Assembly (NCBI RefSeq): GCF_042665095.1
Contig: NZ_JBHTBV010000004.1
Source of the DNA: Gordonibacter pamelaeae
GTDB lineage: Bacteria; Actinomycetota; Coriobacteriia; Coriobacteriales; Eggerthellaceae
Direction: 5' to 3' (one strand)
DNA: 64,000 nt
Position numbers and translations under genes: made by a program. Shown one piece after another: positions 1 through 8,700 of the stretch (positions within the stretch are counted from its first letter, which is position 1; the number at the start of each line of letters is the position of its first letter). The notes beneath the pieces are model-generated. The model saw only the letters and a list, made by a program, of their open reading frames with translations. It made no database searches and was not told the origin of the DNA.

Positions 1-1
1 T

Positions 2-1693
2 ATGGAAAAGCTGTATCCCTCCGCGAAGACGCTCGTGAAGGAATGCGTTGCCAGCCGCGTCCACGCGAAGGACGCGACCCTCTACGATTTCTCCGAACAG
101 GCCCAGGCCTGTGCCGAACGGTACATGGGATGGACGGACCTTGCCAGCAACCCGCCGTACTCGCTCGCCGACATCCAGGCGTTCGCCGATTCCATCATCG
201 AGCAGGGCCTCAAGACGGTCGTGCTCATCGGGCAGGGCGGCTCCACGCAGGCGCCCATGACCATCACGAAGTACAACAAGCCCGATTCGTCGCGCATCGT
301 GTTCAAGACGCTCGACTCCGACTCGCCCGTGCGCGTGCGCGCCATCCTGGCCGAGGCGAAGCCCGAGACCACGCTGTTCGTGATATCCTCGAAGAGCGGC
401 GGCACCATCGAGCCGCGCCTCGCCCTGCGCGCCGTGCGCGACGCGGTGGGCGACGCCCTGCCCGAGGAGGAGCTGGTACAGCACCTGGTGGCCATCACCG
501 ATCCCGGCTCGGACCTGGAACGCCAGGCCCGCGAGGAGGGTTGGGCGGCCGTGCTGCCCGGCGAGCCCTCCGTGGGCGGCCGCTTCTCGGCGCTGTCCGT
601 GTTCGGCCTGCTGCCCGCCGCGCTCGTGGGCATCGACCTGGAGGAGCTGCTGGAGCACGCCGTGGAGGCCGAGCAGCGCTGCAGCGAGGACGCCATCGAC
701 AACCCGGCCATCGGCCTGGCAGCGTTCCTGTACGACAACTACCTGCAGGGACGCAACAAGTTCTCGTTCCTCACGCCGAAGCGCGGTCGCGTGCTGGGCC
801 TGTGGATAGAGCAGCTGGTGGCCGAGAGCCTGGGCAAGGACGGCCAGGGCATCCTGCCGAACATCGAGATAGACTCGCTGCTGCTCACGAACGATCCGGG
901 CGACCGCAGCGTCATCATGTACCAGACGAAGACCGACCTGTGGGACGAGCGCAAGAACTTCGAGATGAGCCTGTCCTACATCGACCCCACCATCCCGCGC
1001 GCGAACTTCAAGATCGACTCGGTGGAGGAGCTGGCCGAGCACTTCGTCATGTGGGAGTACGCCGTGGCCATGTGCGGCTACCTCATGCGCGTGTGCCCGT
1101 TCGACCAGCCCGACGTGGCCTCCGCGAAGGCCGTGGTGCTGGATATCTTGAAGGAGGGCCAGCCGGCGCCCGACTTCGTGCAGGATTACATCGGCGACGT
1201 GCACATGGGCGAGGTGGAGGTGCGCCTGGCCCCGTGCTTCAAGGACTGCACCGATGTGCAGGGCGCCCTTCGCGCACTTCTGACCAGCATCCAGCCGGGC
1301 GACTACTTCGCGCTCAACGCGTTTCTGCCGTTCACGGGCGAGGGGCGGCGCGAGGCGCTCGAGCTCATCCGCCATGGCGTGGCGGCCAGCCGGCACACGG
1401 TGTCGTGCCTGGAAGTGGGGCCGCGCTACCTGCACTCCACGGGCCAGCTGCAGAAGGGCGGCCAGAACAACGGCGTGTTCCTCATCTTGTCGGCCGACGA
1501 GCTGAAGGACATCCCGCTGTCGGAGGAGGCCGAGAGCCTGGGAACGCTGGCGAAGGCGCAGGCCTCCGGCGACCTGCTGACGCTTGCCGACCGCGGCCGC
1601 CGTTGCGTGCATCTGCACCTCCCCGACAACTCCGGCGTGACGCTGCGCGCCCTGTCCGAGGTTATCACGGGGATACTCGCGACGTTGGACTAG
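2..1693 (+). CDS. pgi: Glucose-6-phosphate isomerase, transaldolase-fusion-type
   Basis: Interconverts glucose 6-phosphate and fructose 6-phosphate in the cytoplasm. The 563-residue product shows two sugar-phosphate-binding SIS loops, GQGGSTQAP near residue 78 and SSKSGGTIEP near 130. A C-terminal STGQLQKGGQNNG segment carries the lysine-glycine motif of the family. The N-terminal SRVHAKDATLY...MGWTD stretch and the C-terminal end resemble the isomerase half of bifunctional transaldolase/phosphoglucose isomerase proteins more than stand-alone E. coli Pgi. By inference a transaldolase gene lies just upstream, outside the window. The ATG is the second base of the window, so the ribosome-binding site cannot be seen and an N-terminal extension or fusion cannot be excluded. 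hypF follows after 37 bases. Confidence 0.85.
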   Translation: MEKLYPSAKTLVKECVASRVHAKDATLYDFSEQAQACAERYMGWTDLASNPPYSLADIQAFADSIIEQGLKTVVLIGQGGSTQAPMTITKYNKPDSSRIVFKTLDSDSPVRVRAILAEAKPETTLFVISSKSGGTIEPRLALRAVRDAVGDALPEEELVQHLVAITDPGSDLERQAREEGWAAVLPGEPSVGGRFSALSVFGLLPAALVGIDLEELLEHAVEAEQRCSEDAIDNPAIGLAAFLYDNYLQGRNKFSFLTPKRGRVLGLWIEQLVAESLGKDGQGILPNIEIDSLLLTNDPGDRSVIMYQTKTDLWDERKNFEMSLSYIDPTIPRANFKIDSVEELAEHFVMWEYAVAMCGYLMRVCPFDQPDVASAKAVVLDILKEGQPAPDFVQDYIGDVHMGEVEVRLAPCFKDCTDVQGALRALLTSIQPGDYFALNAFLPFTGEGRREALELIRHGVAASRHTVSCLEVGPRYLHSTGQLQKGGQNNGVFLILSADELKDIPLSEEAESLGTLAKAQASGDLLTLADRGRRCVHLHLPDNSGVTLRALSEVITGILATLD

Positions 1694-1730
1694 GTAGGTT
1701 CCGACCGCAAAGCTATTGGGAAGGCGCATT

Positions 1731-4310
1731 ATGATCGAAGCGCTCGACATACAGGTGAAAGGCATAGTGCAAGGGGTGGGATTCCGCCCCTTCGTCTATC
1801 GATTGGCGAAGAAGTACCTGATAAACGGCTGGGTGCTCAACGCGACCGACGGCGTGTTCATCCATGCCGAGGGCGAGGCCAAGCTGCTCGACGAGTTCGT
1901 CATCGAGCTGTCGGAGAACCCGCCGGCGGCCTCGCGCGTCGAGGAGGTGGCGCTCAAGGAGGTCCCGCTGGAGGACTTCGACTCCTTCGAGATCCGCTTC
2001 TCGGACGCCGGCGCCGTGGAGAAGACCACGCTCGTGTCGCCCGACCTGGCCACCTGCGATGACTGCGTGCGCGAGCTGTTCAACCCCAACGACCGCCGCT
2101 ACCGCTACCCGTTCATCAACTGCACGAACTGCGGGCCGCGGTTCACCATCATCGAGAAGCTGCCCTACGACCGCAAGAGCACCTCCATGAAGGACTTCCC
2201 TATGTGCGAGCGCTGCGCCCGCGAGTACGGCGACCCGCTCGACCGTCGCTTCCACGCGCAGCCCGACGCGTGCTTCGAGTGCGGCCCGCACGTGAGCTGG
2301 CGCGAGCACGAGGGTCTGCCCGGCGCGCTGGGTGCGAACCCGGAAACACAAACAGATGTTTCACGTGAAACATTGCGCGCCGCCGATGCCATCGCCGCGC
2401 CGCTCGGTCAGATGACCTGGGGCAGCACGCGCGCGGAGAGCGATGCCATCCTCGCACGCGCCGTGGAGCTGCTGTGCGCGGGGAAGATCCTGGCCGTTAA
2501 GGGCCTCGGCGGCTTCCACCTGGTGTGCGACGCGAACAACGCCGATGCCGTGGCGCTCCTGCGCGCCCGCAAGCGCCGCGAGGGCAAGGCGTTCGCGGTG
2601 ATGGCCGCCACGACGGACGACGTGCGCCGCGTCTGCGAGGTGAGCGACGCCGAGGCCGCCGCGCTCGAGGGCTCGCAGCGCCCCATCGTGCTGCTGAAGA
2701 AGCGCCCGGACGCCGCCTTTGCGCCGGGGTTGGCCGACCGCCTGCCCGAACTGGGCGTCATGCTGCCCTACACCCCCCTCCAGCACCTCCTGCTCCACGA
2801 CTTCGCCGGTGTGACAATGGGACGTGCCGGTGTGACAATGGGACGGGGATATTGTCACATTCCCCTGCTCGTCATGACGTCCGGCAACATCCACGACGAG
2901 CCCATCGTCATCGACGACGAGGATGCTTACGAGAAGCTGTTCTCGGTGGCCGACGCGTTTCTCGGCCACGATCGCGCCATCTGCGCCCGCTACGACGACT
3001 CGGTGGTGCGCGTTATCAATGCCGGCAGCGCGGGAGAGGCGCTTCAGTTCCTCCGCCGCGCTCGCGGGTTCGCGCCTCTTCCGATTCCTCTGTCGCTGCC
3101 CGCGCCCGCCGCCGAAGAAGTTTCACGTGAAACATTCGTTCGTCCTCGGGCGATCCTCGCCGTGGGCCCCGAGCAGAAGAACACGTTCACGCTCACGCGC
3201 GACGCCGAGGCGTTCGTGTCGCAGCACATCGGCGACATGGAGAACGCGGAGACCTACGACGCGTGGCTCCAGGCGAAGGACCGTTACGAGGCGTTGTTCG
3301 AGATCGAGCCCGGCCGCCTGGCCTGCGACCTGCATCCCGAGTACCTCACGTCGAAATGGGCCCACGATCAGAGCCGCGTGCACGGCCTGCCGCTCTCGGA
3401 GGTGCAGCACCACCATGCCCACATCGTGTCGGTGATGGGCGAGCATGGCCTGCCCGGCCCTGTGTGCGGCATCGCGTTCGACGGCACGGGCTACGGGGTC
3501 GACGGCGCCATCTGGGGAGGCGAGGTGCTGCTCTCCAACCAGCGCGCGTTCGAGCGGTTCGCGAACTTCGCCTACGTGCCCCTGCCGGGCGGTGCGGCTG
3601 CGGTCAAGCACCCGCTGCGCATGGCCTACGGCGCGCTGTGGGCGTTCGACCTGCTGGAGCATCCGGGCGCGGCCGACGCTCTCGCGGCCTTGGGCGAGCA
3701 GGCGGACGTGTGCGAGCAGATGATCGACCGCGGCCTGAACACGCCCATGACCTCGTCCGTCGGCCGCCTGTTCGACGCGGCCAGCGCCCTTCTGGGCGTC
3801 TGCACCAACCCGCTGTACGAGGGCGAGCCTGCCATTCTGCTGGAGGCCGCGATGGGCGAGGCCGCTGCCGGCGACGAGGCGGACGCGGAGGCCGCCGACC
3901 GCTACGCCATCGCCGTCGTCAAGAACACCGCCACGGCGGAAAGCACGGCGCAGGACACCTCGGTCGTGCTGTTCGATGCGGCGCCCACGTTCCAGGCGCT
4001 GCTCGACGACAAGGTGGCCGGCGTGCCCGTGCCCGTCATCGCGCGACGCTTCCACGACGCGTTCGTGCAGGCTGTCGTCACGGCGGCCGAGCTGGCGCGC
4101 AGCGTGTACGGCATCGAGACGGTGGCGCTGTCGGGCGGCGTGTTCATGAACCGCTACCTGGTGGAGCATGCGCTGGCGGCGCTTGAGCGCGTCGGCTTCA
4201 CGGTGGCCGTCAACCGCGATCTGCCGCCCAACGACGGCTGCATCTCGTTCGGCCAAGCTGTGGTAGCATGGGCCTCGAACGAAGAGGGCGCCGCCGAGGG
4301 CGGTGCGTAA
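1731..4310 (+). CDS. hypF: Carbamoyltransferase HypF, [NiFe]-hydrogenase maturation
   Basis: Makes the carbamoyl-AMP-derived thiocarboxamide that becomes the cyanide ligands of the [NiFe] site. The order of domains is N-terminal acylphosphatase (QGVGFRPFVYRLA, Arg19), two CxxC zinc-finger blocks around residues 109-185, a YrdC-like domain (KGLGGFHLVCDA, LPYTPLQHLLLHDF, MTSGN) and a Kae1-like domain (HHHAHIVSVM, DGTGYGVDGAIWGGE). I chose ATG 1731 (GGGAAGG just upstream) over the in-frame TTG at 1716. At 859 residues it is about 100 longer than a usual HypF. Part of the excess is a repeat-derived insert at 2805-2859, and two parS palindromes are read in frame as VSRET. It heads a hypF-hypC-hypD run; hypE is not adjacent. 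Confidence 0.93.
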   Translation: MIEALDIQVKGIVQGVGFRPFVYRLAKKYLINGWVLNATDGVFIHAEGEAKLLDEFVIELSENPPAASRVEEVALKEVPLEDFDSFEIRFSDAGAVEKTTLVSPDLATCDDCVRELFNPNDRRYRYPFINCTNCGPRFTIIEKLPYDRKSTSMKDFPMCERCAREYGDPLDRRFHAQPDACFECGPHVSWREHEGLPGALGANPETQTDVSRETLRAADAIAAPLGQMTWGSTRAESDAILARAVELLCAGKILAVKGLGGFHLVCDANNADAVALLRARKRREGKAFAVMAATTDDVRRVCEVSDAEAAALEGSQRPIVLLKKRPDAAFAPGLADRLPELGVMLPYTPLQHLLLHDFAGVTMGRAGVTMGRGYCHIPLLVMTSGNIHDEPIVIDDEDAYEKLFSVADAFLGHDRAICARYDDSVVRVINAGSAGEALQFLRRARGFAPLPIPLSLPAPAAEEVSRETFVRPRAILAVGPEQKNTFTLTRDAEAFVSQHIGDMENAETYDAWLQAKDRYEALFEIEPGRLACDLHPEYLTSKWAHDQSRVHGLPLSEVQHHHAHIVSVMGEHGLPGPVCGIAFDGTGYGVDGAIWGGEVLLSNQRAFERFANFAYVPLPGGAAAVKHPLRMAYGALWAFDLLEHPGAADALAALGEQADVCEQMIDRGLNTPMTSSVGRLFDAASALLGVCTNPLYEGEPAILLEAAMGEAAAGDEADAEAADRYAIAVVKNTATAESTAQDTSVVLFDAAPTFQALLDDKVAGVPVPVIARRFHDAFVQAVVTAAELARSVYGIETVALSGGVFMNRYLVEHALAALERVGFTVAVNRDLPPNDGCISFGQAVVAWASNEEGAAEGGA
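2357..2372. other. parS-like ParB-binding site inside hypF (site A)
   Basis: The sequence TGTTTCACGTGAAACA is an exact match to the 16-bp parS consensus bound by ParB/Spo0J. It sits inside an 18-bp perfect palindrome (2356-2373). In the hypF frame it is translated as VSRET, between the zinc-finger region and the YrdC domain, where HypF linkers tolerate insertions. No parA or parB gene is in the window. ParB binding is inferred from the consensus only. Confidence 0.75.
2805..2859. repeat. Repeat element inserted in frame in hypF
   Basis: A 20-bp direct repeat, GCCGGTGTGACAATGGGACG, occurs at 2805-2824 and again at 2826-2845 (period 21 bp, so the frame is kept). The second copy is followed by ATTGTCACA at 2851-2859, the inverse of TGTGACAAT at 2831-2839, giving a stem-loop. 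It encodes a linker GVTMGRAGVTMGRGYCH between the LLLHDF and LLVMTSGN motifs of the YrdC domain, where other HypF proteins have only a few residues. The TGTGACA termini and GGGAC core resemble the palindrome at 44810-44846, so both may belong to one REP-like family. Confidence 0.7.
3119..3134. other. parS-like site inside hypF (site B)
   Basis: AGTTTCACGTGAAACA differs from perfect parS only at the first base. It is again read in the hypF frame as VSRET, between the YrdC and Kae1-like domains. It is followed by TTCGTTCGT, the same extension found beside the site at 52720. This is the second parS-like word in one gene, 762 bp from the first. Confidence 0.68.
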
Positions 4311-4361
4311 GGCGCGATCCGCCGCGGACTTGCGCCGCAACCTGAAAGAAGGCATGAACCT

Positions 4362-4619
4362 ATGTGCTTGGCCATACCCGCGAAGATCACCGAGCTCAAA
4401 GACGGCAACCTGGCTACGGTCGACATCCTGGGCGTCACGCGCGACATCGCCGTCGACCTTACGCCGCAAGCCGGCGCGGGCGACTTCGTGCTCGTGCACG
4501 CCGGCTTCGCCATCGAGGTGGTGGACGCCGACTACGCCCAGGAGACCATCGACCTCATCAAGCAGTTCCCGGAGCTTGCCGGCGAGGACATCCCCGACGT
4601 CGAAGGGGGCACCCGATGA
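4362..4619 (+). CDS. hypC: Hydrogenase maturation chaperone HypC
   Basis: Small chaperone that, with HypD, carries the Fe(CN)2CO group to the hydrogenase large subunit. The 85-residue product begins MCLAIPAKI, with the invariant Cys2 that becomes the working N-terminal region after Met removal. Its length is normal for HypC. The stop codon overlaps the hypD start (ATGA), so the two are translationally coupled. It lies 51 bases after hypF. Confidence 0.95.
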   Translation: MCLAIPAKITELKDGNLATVDILGVTRDIAVDLTPQAGAGDFVLVHAGFAIEVVDADYAQETIDLIKQFPELAGEDIPDVEGGTR

Positions 4620-5722
4620 CCGTCGACCCCGCCGCGCTGGAGGCCGAGCTCGCGGCGTTTAAGGACCCTAAGCTCGCACGCGGCCTGGTCGATTCCATCC
4701 AGAAGCTCGCGCCCGCAGGCGGCGCCACGCTCATGGAGGTGTGCGGCACGCACACCATGGCCATCGCGCGCAACGGCATCCGCAACCTCATGCCCGAGGG
4801 CACGCGCCTCGCGTCCGGCCCCGGCTGCCCGGTGTGCGTCACGTCGAACCGCGACATCGACACCGTCATCGCCCTCGCGCGCACCGACAACGTCACCATC
4901 GCCACGTTCGGCGACATGACGCGCGTGCCCGGCTCCACGTCGAGCCTGCTCAAGGAGCAGGCCGCCGGCCGCAGCGTGCAGATCGTGTACTCGCCGCTCG
5001 ACGCGCTGCGCCTGGCCGAGCAGCATCCCGACCGCGAGATCGTGTTCGTGGGCGTGGGATTCGAGACCACCACGCCGCTCGTGGCCATGGCCATCAAGCG
5101 TGCGGCCGCGGCGGGCTTGAAGAACTTCAGCGTGTTCGGCGCCCACAAGAACATGCCCGGCGCGCTGGAGGCCATCATCAACGACCCGCAGCTCAAGCTG
5201 GACGCGCTCATCCTGCCCGGCCACGTGAGCACCATCATCGGCGCGGAGCCCTACAAATTCCTGGCCGAGAAGTACGGAATCCCCGGCGTCATCACGGGCT
5301 TCGAGCCGGTGGACGTGCTGCAGGGCATCGCCATGATCATGCGCCAGCTGCACGAGGGACGCGCCGAGATAGAGATCGCCTACGCGCGCGGCGTCATGCC
5401 CCAGGGCAACCCCGTGGCGATGGCCGCCATCGACGAGGTGTTCGAAACCTGCACGGCGCTTTGGCGCGGCCTGGGCGAGATCCCCGGCTCGGGCTACCGC
5501 ATCCGCGAGGAGTTCGCGCAGTTCGACGCCGTCCGCCGCTTCAACCCGCAGGTGGAGCCCACGCAGGACCCGAAAGGCTGCCGCTGCGGCGACGTGCTGC
5601 GCGGCATCATGGCCCCCAGCGAGTGCCCGCTCTTCCGTCGCATCTGCACGCCCGAGAATCCCGTGGGCCCCTGCATGGTGTCGAGCGAGGGCAGCTGCGC
5701 CGCGTACTACCGGTATTACTAG
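4616..5722 (+). CDS. hypD: Hydrogenase maturation factor HypD
   Basis: Iron-sulfur scaffold protein on which the Fe(CN)2CO cofactor is assembled with HypC and HypE. The 368-residue product has the diagnostic CGTHT (Cys43) and GPGCPVCV (Cys71, Cys74) motifs, GFETTTP, LPGHVSTIIG and a C-terminal cysteine-rich tail (CRCGDVL, ECPLF, GPCMVSS) that binds the 4Fe-4S cluster. The start is the ATG overlapping the hypC stop. Downstream comes an opposing gene rather than the hypE that often follows, so this operon ends here. Confidence 0.95.
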   Translation: MTVDPAALEAELAAFKDPKLARGLVDSIQKLAPAGGATLMEVCGTHTMAIARNGIRNLMPEGTRLASGPGCPVCVTSNRDIDTVIALARTDNVTIATFGDMTRVPGSTSSLLKEQAAGRSVQIVYSPLDALRLAEQHPDREIVFVGVGFETTTPLVAMAIKRAAAAGLKNFSVFGAHKNMPGALEAIINDPQLKLDALILPGHVSTIIGAEPYKFLAEKYGIPGVITGFEPVDVLQGIAMIMRQLHEGRAEIEIAYARGVMPQGNPVAMAAIDEVFETCTALWRGLGEIPGSGYRIREEFAQFDAVRRFNPQVEPTQDPKGCRCGDVLRGIMAPSECPLFRRICTPENPVGPCMVSSEGSCAAYYRYY

Positions 5723-5798
5723 GGGTTCGGCTTCGCGGGCGCGTGGGAGGCGTCGGCCCGACCGCCTAACCGACCCGGCTGCAGTGTCTCCAATAAGC

Positions 5799-8700
5799 TT
5801 ATTCGCGTGGCCGGAGTCGGCAGGTGCGCCGAGAAGCGCGCCGTGAGAGCAGACTCCCGGACGAGGTAACCTCCCGCTTCGCCGTCGCTGCGAGGGCTGC
5901 GCACGCGGCGAGGACGGCGAGGGCAAGCGCTCCGATTGCTGCCGGCACTGCGGTATCGCCGGTTCGCACGAGGGCTCTCGCTTCGTCGCTGCCTCCATTG
6001 CCGCTGTCCTCGGTGTCCGGGCCCGCGGGCGAAGGGGGGCCGTCTGGTTCGACAGGCGTGCCAGCAGGATTGGTGAACGCCTTCACGGCAACGTTGCCCA
6101 CGGGGCTGCCGGTGCGCGCGGCAAGGTCGTCGGCTACGGCGGCCACGTCGCTCCAGACACCGTGCTCGAACACGAAGCTTTGGCCGGCATCAACGTGCGG
6201 AACGCTGTCGTAACGGGGCGTCCCGTCGGGGTTCTCGCCCACCTGGCGTGCGCCTTCGAGCGGTATGGTGGACGACATAAGGGCCCATCCCTGCTGGTCG
6301 TAGAGTTGCGTCTCGGTCACGACGACGGCGAACGCCTGCCCCTTTTTGAGGTCGACCGCGTTTGCCAGCGCGGGCGTGAGGTAACCGGCGTTCAGCGCGT
6401 CGAGCTCCGTGTGGGCGGCTGTGACCTGCGTGCCGCTCTCGGGGTCCGTCGGGTCGGCAAGGCCGGTGTACACGTCGATGGTCACGCGCACGGCAGGCGA
6501 CGTGACCCAGACACCTACGCCTACCAGCCGCTCGTCGCCCGATGAGGTGAACACGTTGGCGGCTTTGGCGGCATCTCCCCACGAAGCCTGCAGGCCCACG
6601 GCGTGCAGCGAGTCGTACTGGTAGTTCTTGGCGTAGTCGAACGTGTTGTCGCGCCCGCTTTCGGCTGCTAGGGCCACCGGGGCGCGGATGGCACGCTCCT
6701 CGTAGGGAACGTACAGGTAGCCGCCGTCGCCGAAACCCTCCCCGCGGTTGTTGCGCAGGATCCAGGCGCCGTTGTTTGCGGGTGTGTGCTCGACGCCGTC
6801 GACAACGATGGTGAAGTTCTCCTTGGGATAGGCGTCGTCCCAGCCCACAAGCGACAGGGAGTGATTCACCGTGTAGTTTGCCGTGTCGGCGTCGTAGAAC
6901 CAATGGTGCTTCCAGATACCCTGCTCAACGTCGGCATCGGCCCAGTAGCCGTCTCCCTCGAACGGCTCGTGCATGCCGAAGTCGAGGGCTCCGTACTGGC
7001 GCAGAGCCTCTTTGATCTTCTCGCAGGCCAGCAGGTCGATGGCGACGCCGGCGCCGGAGGAGGCGTCGCCCGCGTAGCTGCTCGCCGGCTCGTTTATCTC
7101 GCCGCCGGCGGGCCCTGTTCCGCCGCTTCCGGTCGCAAAGGGGCTGGGCAGTTCGATTGCCTGGTCGAGTCGCACGGCATCGCTGCCTACGGTCGTGCCC
7201 GCCGCCGCATCCATGGCGGCAGCGGCCTCCTCGTAGTCGCCCGGCTCGCTGGGCGGCAGGTAGGGGCAAGCCCCCTCGTCGGCCGCGCCCTGCCAGCGCG
7301 CAAGCGTGCTCACCGCATGGCTCCACGTGCCGCCCGTCAGCAGCCCCCGTGCTCCCAAGCCCTCGTCCTTCGTGGAAACGGCATACCGGTCCAGCGCAGA
7401 GGGGTCTCCCTCGCCAAGCGCGCGGTGCTGGTAGGTGAGCATCGCGAGCGATGCCTCCGAAAGGTCGATCGAGCTGTCCGCGTTCCCCTGAGCGATGCGG
7501 TTCGATTCCAGCGATGCCAAGGCGGCGAAAGCCCAGCATGTGCTGTATACGCCCTGATCACGCAGGGGGGCGAGTGCGCCGGTCATGCGCAGGTCGAAGC
7601 TGCTCGGCAGCGCCTCAGCCGTTCGTGCGCTCATCTCCACGGCCTCCGATGCGAAGGCCCCCTCCTGCAGCGCGGCGGCATCGACCCTTCCGTCGTCCGT
7701 CCTCTCCGCGTTCTTCGCATCTCCGCCGTCGGAACCCAAGCCGCCTTGGCCGGCTCCTCCGGGCATCACGGCGGCCTTGCGCACTTGGAACAGGTAATCG
7801 GTTTCCGGCTGCAGGTCTCTGAACAAGCACGAGCTCTGCCAGCCGTCGTGCTGCGAGCTACCGTCGGCCAGGCGGTACTCGAGCTGCTGTCCATCGGGTT
7901 GGAAGGCGAGCGTTATTGAGGTCGACGTAGCCTCGCGCACGGCGACCTCGGTGGGCGCTGCCGGTCGTGCGGGCACGTCGAGGTAAGAGATGCCCGTCGA
8001 GTCGAACCGGCCCGACAGGCCGCCGCTTCTGAAATACAGCCTGCGCCCCGGTTCCAAGGGGGTGTCCTCGAATAAGGGGAACGAATCGCTCATGTCTGCC
8101 TGGTACGAGGCCTTGAGGGATTTGCTGCTTGTATTGATGTTGGGCGTCTCGCGTGTGAAATCTATCGTTATCGCCCCGGGGGTAGGGTCGGGCTCGCGGG
8201 TGGGAACGGGCACGCGGTACCGTGGTTCGCCGTCTGGGTCGTTGCGGTCGAACACGCTTAGGTGGTGTGGTTGCAGTCCGTCGACCACCGACCAGGCCGA
8301 CACACGGTCGCCGTTGGAGAGCCAGGTGCCGTCGGGTGCCTGCACGCTCAGGCGCGCGTCATCGAAGCCCACGGTCTCCGTTGTGTTGTCGAAGGTGAGG
8401 CCGGATAAGCACAGGCGCAGCTCGTAGGTGGTTGAACCTTTCAATCCAGCTGGATCGTTGCTGGTCAACGTTATGGTATGCGTTCTTGAGACAACATCGT
8501 CCAGGGCCACTTCCCGCCCGAACCGACCGTTTTCCAGCGGCTCGGGCGCTCCGCCGTCAAACGACATCGCCACCTTCTGGTTCGAGGTGGGCAGGACGGA
8601 CACCGAGTAGGAAAAGCCTTCTGCGGAGGATGGGGCGGCAGGCAAGAATACGTCGAAGCTCGTGCGCAAGCCGCCCTCCTCAAGCGTGCTTCTCAAATCC

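Noticed and set aside
2805..2859. Frameshift or pseudogene in hypF
   Set aside because: The insert is a multiple of three in effect and the YrdC and Kae1 motifs continue in the same frame, so the gene is intact.
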